This document shows, piece by piece, positions 35,343 through 44,807 of a DNA stretch of 64,000 nucleotides (positions are counted from its first letter, which is position 1; every line of letters begins with the position of its first letter). Under the pieces are notes generated by a model. That model was not told the DNA's origin, did not search any database, and saw only the letters and a list, made by a program, of their open reading frames with translations. A program made the translations under genes and the position numbers. Source of the stretch: Rhodococcus koreensis (GTDB lineage: Bacteria; Actinomycetota; Actinomycetes; Mycobacteriales; Mycobacteriaceae); assembly GCF_900105905.1 (NCBI RefSeq), contig NZ_FNSV01000005.1, forward strand, positions 8,149,501 to 8,213,500. Reading direction: 5' to 3'.

Positions 35343-35924
35343 GTGAGTCAAGACCCCACGGCAGAGAACGAGACCGACGCCGAAGACCGGAACGACGGTG
35401 ACACGTCCGGCGCCGTAGCCCCCCGGCCGGCGAAGCATCAGCGCAGGCTGCTGCTGTTCGCGATCGCAGGGACGATCCTCGCGACCGACCTGCTGACGAA
35501 GATCCTCGCCGTCGCCAACATCGAGCCCGGCCGCCCGGTCTGGCTGATCGGGGACCTCGTCTCGCTGCGGCTCGTGCGCAACCCGGGCGCGGCGTTCTCC
35601 ATGGCCACCGGCATGACGTGGCTGCTGACCCTCGTCGCCGTGGGTGTGGTGATCGGCGTCGTCCGGATCGGCCGGACGCTGCGGTCGCCGTGGTGGGCGC
35701 TCGGTCTCGGGCTGGTGCTCGGGGGCGCCCTCGGCAATCTCGTCGACCGGTTCTTCCGGGCCCCCGGAGTGATGCAGGGGCACGTCGTCGATTTCGTCTC
35801 CGTCGGCTGGTGGCCGGTGTTCAACGTGGCGGACTCCGCGATCGTGTGCGGTGCGATCCTGCTCGTCGTGCTCACGCTGGTGGGGCTGGAACCGGACGGA
35901 ACACGTAAGGGGGTAGAGAAGTGA
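35343..35924 (+). CDS. lspA: lipoprotein signal peptidase (signal peptidase II)
   Basis: Aspartic membrane protease removing signal peptides from diacylglyceryl-modified prolipoproteins. About 193 residues with an acidic N-terminal extension before four transmembrane helices. The catalytic Asp pair is in GNLVDRFFR and FNVADSAI. GTG 35343 is tentative; a GTG at 35328 is also in frame and neither has a strong ribosome-binding site. The stop overlaps the pseudouridine synthase start (GTGA). Orthologous to Rv1539. Confidence 0.93.
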   Translation: MSQDPTAENETDAEDRNDGDTSGAVAPRPAKHQRRLLLFAIAGTILATDLLTKILAVANIEPGRPVWLIGDLVSLRLVRNPGAAFSMATGMTWLLTLVAVGVVIGVVRIGRTLRSPWWALGLGLVLGGALGNLVDRFFRAPGVMQGHVVDFVSVGWWPVFNVADSAIVCGAILLVVLTLVGLEPDGTRKGVEK

Positions 35925-36847
35925 GGGAAACACGGTCGATGCCGGTCCCGGACGGGCTCGAAGCGATGCGGGTCGACGCCGGCCTCGCCCGGCTGCTCGG
36001 TCTGTCGCGCACCGCGGTCGCGCAGCTCACCGAGGAAGGCTCGGTGCTCGTCGACGGCGCGCCCGTCGGCAAGTCCGACCGGCTGTCCGCAGGCACCTGG
36101 CTGGAGGTGGAACTGCCCGAACCGCCGCGGCCGCTGACCATCGAGGCGGAACCCGTCGAGGGCATGGAGATCCTGTACGCCGACGACGACGTGGTCGCCG
36201 TCGACAAACCGGTCGGGGTCGCGGCCCACGCCAGCGTGGGGTGGACCGGTCCGACGGTGATCGGCGGCCTCGCCGCCGCGGGCTTCCGGATCTCGACGTC
36301 CGGTGCGCACGAGCGTCAGGGCATCGTGCACCGGCTGGACGTCGGCACGTCCGGAGTGATGGTGGTGGCCACGTCGGAGCGCGCCTACACACTCCTCAAG
36401 CGTGCGTTCAAGCAGCGGACCATCGACAAGCGGTACCACGCGCTGGTGCAGGGTCACCCGGATCCGAGCAGCGGAACCATCGACGCGCCGATCGGCAGGC
36501 ACCGCAGCAACGACTGGAAGTTCGCCGTCACCGCCGACGGCAAGCCCAGCATCACCCACTACGACACGGTCGAGGCGTTCCAGGCGGCGAGCCTGCTGGA
36601 CATCCACCTGGAGACGGGCCGGACCCATCAGATCCGCGTCCACTTCGCGGCGCTGCGGCACCCGTGCTGCGGCGACCTCACGTACGGGGCCGATCCGCGG
36701 CTGGCGGAGCGCCTCGGGCTGGAGCGCCAGTGGCTGCACGCCCGGTCGCTCGGTTTCGCGCATCCCGCGGACGGGCGGTGGGTCGAGATCACGTCCAAGT
36801 ACCCGAAGGATCTCGAGGACGCTCTCGGGGTTCTGCGGGCGAGCTGA
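35921..36847 (+). CDS. RluD-family 23S rRNA pseudouridine synthase
   Basis: A 308-residue RNA-modifying enzyme. An N-terminal S4 RNA-binding domain (VDAGLARLLGLSRTAVAQL...) precedes the catalytic domain with the RluA/RluD motif GIVHRLDVGTSGV, in which the Asp is the nucleophile, and the HQIRVH motif. By family it would modify helix 69 or similar sites of 23S rRNA. lspA-rluD linkage is common across bacteria. GTGA overlap with lspA. Confidence 0.92.
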   Translation: MRETRSMPVPDGLEAMRVDAGLARLLGLSRTAVAQLTEEGSVLVDGAPVGKSDRLSAGTWLEVELPEPPRPLTIEAEPVEGMEILYADDDVVAVDKPVGVAAHASVGWTGPTVIGGLAAAGFRISTSGAHERQGIVHRLDVGTSGVMVVATSERAYTLLKRAFKQRTIDKRYHALVQGHPDPSSGTIDAPIGRHRSNDWKFAVTADGKPSITHYDTVEAFQAASLLDIHLETGRTHQIRVHFAALRHPCCGDLTYGADPRLAERLGLERQWLHARSLGFAHPADGRWVEITSKYPKDLEDALGVLRAS

Positions 36848-36848
36848 G

Positions 36849-37526
36849 GTGCGGCTCCCGCGCCCCGGCGGTGCCGCGGTGCCGGCAGTGCTCACCGTCG
36901 TCGTGCTGATCGCGGTGACGGTCGTGCTCGGGGCACTGAACCCCGTTCGGCGGGCGCCCGTGTCGACGGACACGCTGGGCCCGGACAACGGGGAAGCGGT
37001 GGCCGACTACCTGGCTCGGGCGGACCGATCGCTCGACGAGGCGGACGGTCGCCACGAGCACTGGGCGCTGGTCTCGTTCACGCGTCCGGTGACCACGGAG
37101 ACCGTCCGGGGCGCCGCCCCCGGCACCCGGGTGTCGCAGGTGCTCTTCCGCGTGCCGCTCGGCCGGGTGCAGACCCCCCTCGTGCCCGTGTCCGTCGCGG
37201 CAGGCGACGCGGCCCTCGCCCGGGCGAGCGTCCTGGCCGCCGGCCGCGTCCAGGCGATGACGGGAGAGACGGCGCGGCAGGCGCAGGTCGCGGCGGTCTC
37301 GTCGGCGGAACTCGCCCGGAACTGCGCGTGTGTGATCGGCGTCGTCGTCCGCGGTGATCACGACGCGCTGGCCGCGCTGCGGTCCGAACCGGACGTCCGG
37401 GCGGTCGAGGCGCTCGGCGCCGACGCCGTGGCCGGGCGGTTCGCTGTGCGCCCGCTGCTGCCGGAGCAGGTCGAGACCGTCGCGCCCGGCCCCGACGACG
37501 GGGCCGTCCCGGGGAGCGGTTCGTGA
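36849..37526 (+). CDS. membrane-anchored protein of unknown function
   Basis: A 225-residue protein translated from GTG 36849, 1 bp after the rluD-like stop. One N-terminal transmembrane helix (about 12-33) is followed by a mixed alpha/beta extracytoplasmic domain with a vicinal pair of cysteines in ELARNCACVIGVVV. It sits between rluD and rarD and overlaps the rarD GTG by 4 bp, so it is coupled to both. I do not recognise the family. Likely an envelope protein; topology is predicted only. Confidence 0.72.
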   Translation: MRLPRPGGAAVPAVLTVVVLIAVTVVLGALNPVRRAPVSTDTLGPDNGEAVADYLARADRSLDEADGRHEHWALVSFTRPVTTETVRGAAPGTRVSQVLFRVPLGRVQTPLVPVSVAAGDAALARASVLAAGRVQAMTGETARQAQVAAVSSAELARNCACVIGVVVRGDHDALAALRSEPDVRAVEALGADAVAGRFAVRPLLPEQVETVAPGPDDGAVPGSGS

Positions 37527-38440
37527 CGGCGCGGAAGGCGGAAACCGTGGGCGCCGCCTGCGGAGTCGGCGCCTACGTGCTGTGGGGTGCGTTCCCCGCG
37601 TTCTTCGGTCTGCTCGGCCCGGCCGGGTCGGTGGAGATCCTCGCGCACCGCGTGGTGTGGACGCTCGCACTCATGTTCGTCGTCCTCGCGGTCTCGGGCC
37701 GGCTCCGCTCGCTGCGCGGGCTCAGCGCGCGCACCTGGCTGCTGGTCACGGCCGCGTCGACGGCCATCGCCGTGAACTGGGGCACCTACATCTACGGGGT
37801 CACGTCGGACCGGGTGGTCGAGACCGCGCTCGGCTACTTCATCAACCCGTTGGTGAGCGTGCTGCTCGGGGTCGTGATCTTCCGGGAACGGCTCGTGCCC
37901 GCCCAGATCGTCGCGCTCGCCCTCGCCGCCGTCGCGGTGATCGTGATCACCGTCGACTACGGGCATCCGCCGTACATCGCGCTCACCCTGGCCGCCTCGT
38001 TCGCGCTGTACGGGCTGTGCAAGAAGGTGATGCCGCTCGATCCGCGGACGAGCCTCACGGCCGAGGGCATCGTCGCCGCACCCGTCGCGGTCGGCTATCT
38101 CGTGTTCCTCGCCCTCACCGGCGCAGGCACGTTCCTGGGGTTCGGGGTCGGGCACACCCTGCTGCTGATGGCCGCAGGCCCGGTGACCGCCCTGCCTCTG
38201 CTGCTGTTCGGCGCCGCGGCGCAACGGGTGCCGTTGCGCACACTCGGCATGCTGCAGTACCTGACACCGGCGCTGCAGATGGCGTGGGGCGTCGCCGTTC
38301 TCCACGAGGACATGCCCGCGTCGCGGTGGATCGGTTTCGCCCTGATCTGGGTGGCGCTCGCGATCTTCAGTACCGATGCGCTGGTACGGGTCCGGCGCGA
38401 GCGGCGCAATCCCGCCCCGTCCCAGGCGCCCGTCCCGTAA
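37523..38440 (+). CDS. rarD: RarD/EamA-family transporter
   Basis: A 305-residue inner-membrane protein with ten helices in two EamA repeats. The opening GVGAYVLWGAFPAFFGLL and the AVNWGTYIYGVTSDRVVETALGYFI block are the RarD signature. Members of the drug/metabolite transporter superfamily export small metabolites; RarD substrates are not firmly known (chloramphenicol sensitivity was reported in a relative). GTGA overlap with the preceding gene. A hairpin terminates the operon. Confidence 0.88.
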   Translation: MTARKAETVGAACGVGAYVLWGAFPAFFGLLGPAGSVEILAHRVVWTLALMFVVLAVSGRLRSLRGLSARTWLLVTAASTAIAVNWGTYIYGVTSDRVVETALGYFINPLVSVLLGVVIFRERLVPAQIVALALAAVAVIVITVDYGHPPYIALTLAASFALYGLCKKVMPLDPRTSLTAEGIVAAPVAVGYLVFLALTGAGTFLGFGVGHTLLLMAAGPVTALPLLLFGAAAQRVPLRTLGMLQYLTPALQMAWGVAVLHEDMPASRWIGFALIWVALAIFSTDALVRVRRERRNPAPSQAPVP

Positions 38441-38455
38441 CTCGCGTCACGACTT

Positions 38456-38476
38456 CGCCGACACCCGCTGTCGGCG
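38456..38476 (+). terminator. hairpin after rarD
   Basis: CGCCGACA (38456-38463) pairs perfectly with TGTCGGCG (38469-38476) around a 5-nt loop, 15 bp after the rarD stop and before the dnaE leader. TACACT at 38501-38506 could be the -10 of dnaE, though no clear -35 precedes it. Confidence 0.6.
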
Positions 38477-38538
38477 ACCGGAGCTGTCGGTCCGAGGGCC
38501 TACACTCGTGAGGCTCCCAGACCTTCAGAGAGGCGCAC

Positions 38539-41500
38539 GTGGCTGACTCGTTCGTACATCTGCACAATCACACCGAGTACTCGATGCTCGACGGTGCGGC
38601 CAAGGTCGGCCCCCTGTTCGAAGAGGCCGCGCGGCTGGAGATGTCGGCGGTGGGCATGACCGACCACGGCAACATGTACGGCGCCAGCGAGTTCTACAAC
38701 GTGGCGAAGAACCAGGGCATCAAGCCGATCATCGGCATCGAGGCGTACGTCGCGCCCGAGTCCCGCTTCAACACCAAGCGTGTGCTGTGGGGCGACCGCA
38801 GCCAGAAGTCCGACGACGTCTCCGGTAGCGGCGCGTACACCCACATGACGATGGTCGCCGAGAACGCGACCGGTCTGCGGAACCTGTTCAAGCTGTCCTC
38901 GCTCGCGTCGATCGAAGGTCAGCTCGGCAAGTGGGCGCGAATGGACGAAGACCTCATCGCCACCCACCACGAGGGCATCATCGCGACCACGGGCTGCCCG
39001 TCCGGCGAGATCCAGACGCGGCTGCGACTCGGCCACGACCGCGAGGCGCTCGAGGCGGCAGCCAAGTGGCAGGAGATCTGGGGCAAGGACAACTTCTTCC
39101 TCGAGCTGATGGACCACGGGCTGTCGATCGAGCGACGCGTGCGTGAGGGCCTCCTCGAGATCAGCAAGAAGCTCGAGATTCCGCCGCTCGCCACCAACGA
39201 CTGCCACTACGTCACGAAGGACGCCGCGGAGAACCACGAGGCGCTGCTGTGCATCCAGACCGGCAAGACGCTGTCCGACCCCACCCGGTTCAAGTTCGAC
39301 GGTGACGGCTACTTCCTCAAGTCCGCCGCGGAGATGCGGGCCCTGTGGGACGACCAGGTCCCCGGCGCGTGCGACAACACCCTCCTCATCGCCGAGCGTG
39401 TCCAGCCGTACGACGACGTGTGGGCGCACCACGACCGGATGCCGATCTTCCCGGTCCCCGAGGGCGAGACGCAGGGCACCTGGCTGCGCAAGGAGGTCAT
39501 GCGCGGGCTGGACCGCCGGTTCCCCGACGGACCGCCCGAAGAGTACCTGGCCCGCGCCGACTACGAGATCGGCGTCATCCTCGAAATGGGTTTCCCCGCC
39601 TACTTCCTCGTCGTCGGCGACCTCATCAACCACGCGCGCGAGGTCGGCATCCGGGTCGGCCCCGGCCGAGGCTCGGCCGCCGGTTCGCTCGTCGCCTACG
39701 CGATGGGCATCACCAACATCGACCCCATCCCGCACGGCCTGCTGTTCGAGCGGTTCCTGAACCCCGAGCGCGTGTCCATGCCTGATATCGACATCGACTT
39801 CGACGACCGCCGTCGCGGCGAGATGGTGCGCTACGCGACGGACAAATGGGGCAGCGACCGCGTCGCCCAGGTCATCACGTTCGGCACCATCAAGACGAAG
39901 GCGGCCATCAAGGACTCCGCCCGCGTCCAGTTCGGTCAGCCCGGTTTCGCGATCGCCGACCAGATCACCAAGGCGCTGCCGCCGCCGATCATGGCCAAGG
40001 ACATCTCGGTGTCCGGCATCACCGACCCGAACCACGAGCGCTACAAGGAAGCGGTGGAGGTTCGCGCCCTCATCGACTCCAACCCGGACGTCGCGAAGAT
40101 CTACCAGACGGCCAAGGGGCTCGAGGGCCTGATCCGTAACGCCGGCGTCCACGCCTGCGCGGTGATCATGTCGTCCGAACCGCTGATGGACGCGATTCCC
40201 GTGTGGAAGCGCGCCCAGGACGGCGCCATCATCACCGGCTGGGACTACCCGTCGTGCGAGGCCATCGGCCTGCTGAAGATGGACTTCCTCGGACTGCGGA
40301 ACCTCACCGTCATCGGTGACGCCATCGACAACATCAAGGCGAACCGGGGGATCGAACTCGATCTCGACACCCTCGCGCTCGACGACACGGCCACGTACGA
40401 ACTGCTCTCGCGCGGCGACACTCTCGGCGTGTTCCAGCTCGACGGCAGTGCGATGCGCGATCTGCTGCGCCGCATGCAGCCCACCGGCTTCGAGGACATC
40501 GTCGCGGTGCTCGCGCTGTACCGGCCAGGTCCGATGGGCATGAACGCGCACAACGACTACGCCGACCGCAAGAACGGGCGGCAAGAGGTCAAACCCATCC
40601 ACCCGGAACTCGAGGAGCCCCTGAAGGAGATCCTGGCCGACACGTACGGCCTGATCGTCTACCAGGAGCAGATCATGCAGATCGCGCAGAAGGTGGCCGG
40701 GTACTCGCTCGGGCAGGCCGACATTCTCCGCCGCGCCATGGGTAAGAAGAAGCTGTCGGTGCTGGAGGAGGCGTACGCCGGTTTCCGCGAGGGCATGCTC
40801 GCCAACGAGTTCTCCGAGCCCGCCATCAAGGCGCTGTGGGACACCATCCTCCCGTTCGCCGGGTACGCGTTCAACAAGTCGCACGCCGCCGGGTACGGCC
40901 TGGTGTCGTTCTGGACCGGGTACCTCAAGGCCAACTATCCGGCCGAGTACATGGCCGGTCTGCTCACCTCGGTCGGTGACGACAAGGACAAGGCCGCCGT
41001 CTACCTCGCGGACTGCCGCAAGATGGGCATCACCGTGCTGCCGCCGGACGTCAACGAATCGGAGGTCAACTTCGCCTCCGTCGGTGAGGACATCCGGTTC
41101 GGCATGGGCGCCGTCCGCAACGTCGGTGCCAACGTGGTGGGCTCGATCATCAAGGCGCGCAAGGAGAAGTCCAAGTTCGTCGACTTCTCCGACTACCTCA
41201 ACAAGATCGACGCGGCCGCCTGCTCCAAGAAGGTCACCGAATCGCTGATCAAGGCAGGCGGATTCGACTCGCTGGGCCACCCGCGCAAGGGGCTCATGCT
41301 CGTCCACGCCGACGCCATCGACGCGGTGATGGGTACCAAGAAGGCGGAGGCGATCGGCCAGTTCGACCTGTTCGGCGGCGACGACGCCGACGAGTCGATC
41401 GCCTCGGTGTTCAACGTGAAGATCCCCGAGGAGGAGTGGGACTCCAAGCACCGGTTGGCGCTGGAACGGGAAATGCTGGGACTGTACGTGTCCGGGCACC

Positions 41501-42075
41501 CGCTCAACGGTGTCGAGCACGTGTTGTCGGCGCAGTCCGACACCGCGATCCCGACCATCCTCGAAGGCGACATCAAGGACGGCACCCAGGTCACCGTCGG
41601 CGGCATCCTCGCGTCGGTGAACCGGAGGATCAACAAGAACGGTCTCACCTGGGCGTCCGCGCAGCTCGAGGACCTGACCGGTGGTATCGAGGTGCTGTTC
41701 TTCCCGCAGGCCTACTCGGTGTACGGGATGGATGTCACCGAGGACTCCGTGGTGCTCGTCAAGGCGCGCGTGTCGATCCGTGACGACCGGATCTCACTCA
41801 TCGCCAACGACCTTGCGGTGCCGGACCTCTCGGCGGTGGGGGTAGCGAAGCCGTTGGCGGTCAGTCTGCCGCTGCGTCAGTGCACCAAGGACAAGATCGG
41901 CGCGCTGCGTCAGGTGCTGACCCGCCATCCGGGCACCTCGGACGTGCACGTGCGGTTGATCGGCGGCACCGAGGTCACGTTGTGGAAGGTGGACGACGTG
42001 CTCCGGGTGGAACCGTCGTCGGCGTTGATGGGCGACCTCAAGGCGCTGCTCGGACCGAGCTGCCTGTCCGTCTGA
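38539..42075 (+). CDS. dnaE1: replicative DNA polymerase III alpha subunit with PHP exonuclease
   Basis: Main chromosomal replicase, 1178 residues. The N-terminal PHP domain keeps all nine metal ligands: His9, His11, Asp18, His43, Glu68, His102, Cys153, Asp221 and His223, spaced as in M. tuberculosis DnaE1, where this domain proofreads. The catalytic palm has PDIDIDFDDRRR; the finger, HhH and OB (GGILASVNRRINKNG) domains follow. GTG start with GAGAGG about 6 nt upstream. It follows the rarD terminator and starts a transcription unit of its own. Confidence 0.97.
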   Translation: MADSFVHLHNHTEYSMLDGAAKVGPLFEEAARLEMSAVGMTDHGNMYGASEFYNVAKNQGIKPIIGIEAYVAPESRFNTKRVLWGDRSQKSDDVSGSGAYTHMTMVAENATGLRNLFKLSSLASIEGQLGKWARMDEDLIATHHEGIIATTGCPSGEIQTRLRLGHDREALEAAAKWQEIWGKDNFFLELMDHGLSIERRVREGLLEISKKLEIPPLATNDCHYVTKDAAENHEALLCIQTGKTLSDPTRFKFDGDGYFLKSAAEMRALWDDQVPGACDNTLLIAERVQPYDDVWAHHDRMPIFPVPEGETQGTWLRKEVMRGLDRRFPDGPPEEYLARADYEIGVILEMGFPAYFLVVGDLINHAREVGIRVGPGRGSAAGSLVAYAMGITNIDPIPHGLLFERFLNPERVSMPDIDIDFDDRRRGEMVRYATDKWGSDRVAQVITFGTIKTKAAIKDSARVQFGQPGFAIADQITKALPPPIMAKDISVSGITDPNHERYKEAVEVRALIDSNPDVAKIYQTAKGLEGLIRNAGVHACAVIMSSEPLMDAIPVWKRAQDGAIITGWDYPSCEAIGLLKMDFLGLRNLTVIGDAIDNIKANRGIELDLDTLALDDTATYELLSRGDTLGVFQLDGSAMRDLLRRMQPTGFEDIVAVLALYRPGPMGMNAHNDYADRKNGRQEVKPIHPELEEPLKEILADTYGLIVYQEQIMQIAQKVAGYSLGQADILRRAMGKKKLSVLEEAYAGFREGMLANEFSEPAIKALWDTILPFAGYAFNKSHAAGYGLVSFWTGYLKANYPAEYMAGLLTSVGDDKDKAAVYLADCRKMGITVLPPDVNESEVNFASVGEDIRFGMGAVRNVGANVVGSIIKARKEKSKFVDFSDYLNKIDAAACSKKVTESLIKAGGFDSLGHPRKGLMLVHADAIDAVMGTKKAEAIGQFDLFGGDDADESIASVFNVKIPEEEWDSKHRLALEREMLGLYVSGHPLNGVEHVLSAQSDTAIPTILEGDIKDGTQVTVGGILASVNRRINKNGLTWASAQLEDLTGGIEVLFFPQAYSVYGMDVTEDSVVLVKARVSIRDDRISLIANDLAVPDLSAVGVAKPLAVSLPLRQCTKDKIGALRQVLTRHPGTSDVHVRLIGGTEVTLWKVDDVLRVEPSSALMGDLKALLGPSCLSV

Positions 42076-42093
42076 TCGCTTCGATGGGTGAGG

Positions 42094-42330
42094 CTACGAG
42101 CGCGGCGGGAAGAGCCGCCGCGCCCACCACACCACGACGGCGGCAGCGGCGGCCGTGAGAACGGCCGCCTGCAGCGTCTGGGTGACGACGAGGATCGTGA
42201 CGAAGACCAGCAGCGCGACTGCCAGGGCCTCCAGCTTGTAGAGGGGCCACTCGGTGCCGGCCAGATCGACGGTCCGGGCGGGGGTGCTGCGGGGCACATC
42301 GCGGCGCACCCAAGCGTCGTGTGTCGTCAT
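42094..42330 (-). CDS. small single-pass or hairpin membrane protein
   Basis: A 78-residue ORF with a polar N-terminus (about 32 residues) and a continuous hydrophobic region of roughly 35 residues ending WWARRLFPPRS, long enough for one or two short helices. The ATG at 42330 has GAGG about 9 nt upstream. It converges with dnaE1, 18 bp apart, and diverges from the nitroreductase-like gene. Codon positions are GC-biased as in real genes. No known family recognised. Confidence 0.6.
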   Translation of the reverse strand: MTTHDAWVRRDVPRSTPARTVDLAGTEWPLYKLEALAVALLVFVTILVVTQTLQAAVLTAAAAAVVVWWARRLFPPRS

Positions 42331-42500
42331 CGCAGGTCACCTCACTGGAGTGGGTCGGGGGAGCGGACGGCCCCGCGTGCGATCAGGGTACTCGGAATCC
42401 GGAGTTCGGCGCAACGAACAAACGGATGCGGTCCTTCGCATGCGCGCTGGTTCGGTGGAATCGGTGGCGGGCTCTCGCGGATCAGGTGTTGACTGGACGC

Positions 42501-42935
42501 ATGCCACTCACAGGTGAATACGAACCCAGTCCGTCCAAGTGGGCAGCGGATCAGGCCGAGTTGATGGAATCCACCGACGGGGCCGAGGGCACGACGTTGG
42601 GCGGCAGGCCCGTCGTCCTGCTGACCACCCGGGGCGCGAAATCCGGCAAGATCCGCAAGACGCCGTTGATGCGTGTCGAGCACGACGGGACGTACGCGAT
42701 CGTCGCCTCGCTCGGCGGCGCCCCCAAGAACCCGGTCTGGTACTACAACGTGAAGGCCGAACCGCACGTCGAACTCCGCGACGGCTCGGCGACCCGCGAC
42801 ATGGTGGCCCGTGAGGTCACGGGCGACGAGAAGGCCACGTGGTGGGAGCGGGCTGTCGCCGCGTTCCCCGACTACGCCGAGTACCAGACCAAGACCGATC
42901 GGGAGATCCCGGTGTTCGTGCTCGAACCCGCCTGA
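42501..42935 (+). CDS. deazaflavin (F420)-dependent nitroreductase family protein
   Basis: A 144-residue protein of the split-beta-barrel Ddn/nitroreductase family typical of mycolata. Key segments are VVLLTTRGAKSGKIRKTPLMRVEHDGTYAIVAS, which contains the F420-binding TTxGRKSGxxR-like stretch, and GGAPKNPVWYYNVKAEPHVELRDG. These enzymes use F420H2 to reduce quinones or nitro compounds. ATG 42501 is preferred over an in-frame GTG five codons upstream. The poxB-like gene follows 53 bp later. Confidence 0.88.
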   Translation: MPLTGEYEPSPSKWAADQAELMESTDGAEGTTLGGRPVVLLTTRGAKSGKIRKTPLMRVEHDGTYAIVASLGGAPKNPVWYYNVKAEPHVELRDGSATRDMVAREVTGDEKATWWERAVAAFPDYAEYQTKTDREIPVFVLEPA

Positions 42936-42988
42936 GTCTCGCCCCGCCGCTGTCGTTCGCCGTTCGACCGTCCCCGACCGGAGGCCCG

Positions 42989-44764
42989 ATGAGAGCGAAA
43001 ACCGTTGCCGATCAACTGGTACGTCAACTCCAGGACGCCGGCGTCCGGCGGATCTACGGAATCGTGGGCGACAGCCTCAATCCCGTCGTCGACGCCGTCC
43101 GGCGTTCGGGCGGGGCGGACAACGGCGGCATCGACTGGATCCACGTCCGGCACGAGGAGGCCGCCGCCTTCGCCGCGGCCGCGGAGGCGCAGGTCACCGG
43201 CAAACTGGCGGTCTGCGCCGGCTCGTGCGGGCCGGGCAATCTGCACCTGATCAACGGTCTCTACGACGCGGACCGGTCCGGGGCGCCGGTGCTCGCGATC
43301 GCGGCGCAGATCCCGAGCGAGCAGATCGGTCTCGGCTACTTCCAGGAGACCCACCCGGACCGGCTGTTCGTCGAGTGCTCCCGGTACACGGAGCTGATCG
43401 GAAGTCCCGCCCAGGCCCCGCGCGTCATGGCGTCCGCCATCGCGCATGCGACCGCGCTGTCCGGCGTCGCGGTGATCACCCTGCCAGGTGACATCGCGGA
43501 CCGCCCCGCCGAGGGGCGGGCGCCGTCGGTGCCGCGCACGGCTGCGCCGTCGGTCGTGCCGGACCAGTCCGACGTGCAGGCACTCGCGGACGCCGTGAAC
43601 GCGGCAGGGAAGGTCGCGATCTTCGCCGGGGAAGGGGTGCGCGCGGCACGCGAGGAGTTGCTGGGCCTTGCCGACGCGATCGGTGCGCCGATCGGTCACA
43701 CCCTGCGCGGCAAGGAATGGATCCAGTACGACAACCCCTTCGACGTCGGGATGACGGGGCTGCTGGGGTACGGGGCGGCGCACGACGGGATGCACGGCGC
43801 CGATCTCCTGCTGCTCGTCGGAACGGACTTCCCGTACAACCAGTTCCTCCCCGACGGCGTCCGCACCGCGCAGATCGACCGGGCCGCACAGCGAATCGGC
43901 AGGAGAACGGACGTCGATCTGGCGGTGCACGGCGACGTGGAGAGCACGTTGCGTGCGCTCGTCCCGCTGATCCGGCGGAAGGACGACCGCCGATTCCTCG
44001 ACGACATGCTCGAGAAGCACCGGATGCTGATGAACAAGGTGGTCGGCGCGTACACGAAACCGGCCAAGCAGCGCGTCCCGATCCATCCCGAGTACGCCGC
44101 GTCGATCCTCGACGATCTCGCTGCCGACGACGCGATCTTCACCACGGACACGGGAATGTCGAACGTGTGGACGGCGCGCTACCTGACGCCGAACGGCTCG
44201 CGGCGTTTCCTCTCCTCGGCCCTGCACGGATCGATGGCGAACGCCCTGCCGCACGCGATCGGCGCCCAGGTGTGCGCGCCCGGCAGGCAGGTGGTGTCCG
44301 TGTCGGGCGACGGCGGGCTGTCGATGCTGCTGGGGGAACTGGTGACGGTCGCGATGTACCGGCTCCCGGTCAAGGTCGTGGTGTTCAACAATTCCACTCT
44401 CGGCATGGTCAAGCTGGAGATGCTGGTGGACGGGCTGCCGGATTTCGGGGTCGACGTCGCGCCGGTCGACTATTCGGCGGTGGCGTCCGCGCTGGGCATC
44501 TTCGCCCGCCGGATCGAGGATCCGGCCGACATCGAATCGGGTCTGCGTCAGGCGTTCGATCACGACGGACCGGCCCTCGTCGATCTCGTCACCGACCCGT
44601 TGGCGCTGTCGCTGCCGCCGACCATCACGGGTGGGCAGCTCACCGGTTTCGCACTGGCGTTGTCGAAGATGGTGATGAACGGGGGTGTCGGCGAGGCCGT
44701 GAAAATGGCGAAGTCGAACGTCCGGAACGTGCCGCGACCGTCCCAGTTCGATCCGCGCGGCTGA
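42989..44764 (+). CDS. poxB: pyruvate:quinone oxidoreductase (pyruvate dehydrogenase, PoxB type)
   Basis: ThDP- and FAD-dependent enzyme converting pyruvate to acetate and CO2 with electrons to quinone. 591 residues in PYR, FAD-binding and PP domains. The conserved ThDP glutamate is in VRHEEAAAFAA; the PP-domain ThDP motif is GDGG...VVFNN. The C-terminal extension corresponds to the lipid-activated membrane-binding tail. GGAGG lies 4 nt before the ATG. Acetolactate synthases are the nearest confusable family; the substrate pocket was not checked, but AGSCGPGNLHLINGLYDA fits PoxB. Confidence 0.88.
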   Translation: MRAKTVADQLVRQLQDAGVRRIYGIVGDSLNPVVDAVRRSGGADNGGIDWIHVRHEEAAAFAAAAEAQVTGKLAVCAGSCGPGNLHLINGLYDADRSGAPVLAIAAQIPSEQIGLGYFQETHPDRLFVECSRYTELIGSPAQAPRVMASAIAHATALSGVAVITLPGDIADRPAEGRAPSVPRTAAPSVVPDQSDVQALADAVNAAGKVAIFAGEGVRAAREELLGLADAIGAPIGHTLRGKEWIQYDNPFDVGMTGLLGYGAAHDGMHGADLLLLVGTDFPYNQFLPDGVRTAQIDRAAQRIGRRTDVDLAVHGDVESTLRALVPLIRRKDDRRFLDDMLEKHRMLMNKVVGAYTKPAKQRVPIHPEYAASILDDLAADDAIFTTDTGMSNVWTARYLTPNGSRRFLSSALHGSMANALPHAIGAQVCAPGRQVVSVSGDGGLSMLLGELVTVAMYRLPVKVVVFNNSTLGMVKLEMLVDGLPDFGVDVAPVDYSAVASALGIFARRIEDPADIESGLRQAFDHDGPALVDLVTDPLALSLPPTITGGQLTGFALALSKMVMNGGVGEAVKMAKSNVRNVPRPSQFDPRG

Positions 44765-44807
44765 ACCCGACTGGTATCCCATGGCCGGAGAGTGGGAACA
44801 TATCCGG

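Noticed and set aside
38500..41520. 1006-codon open frame on the minus strand
   Set aside because: Shadow of dnaE1; Val/Asp/His/Arg-rich composition typical of the antisense frame.
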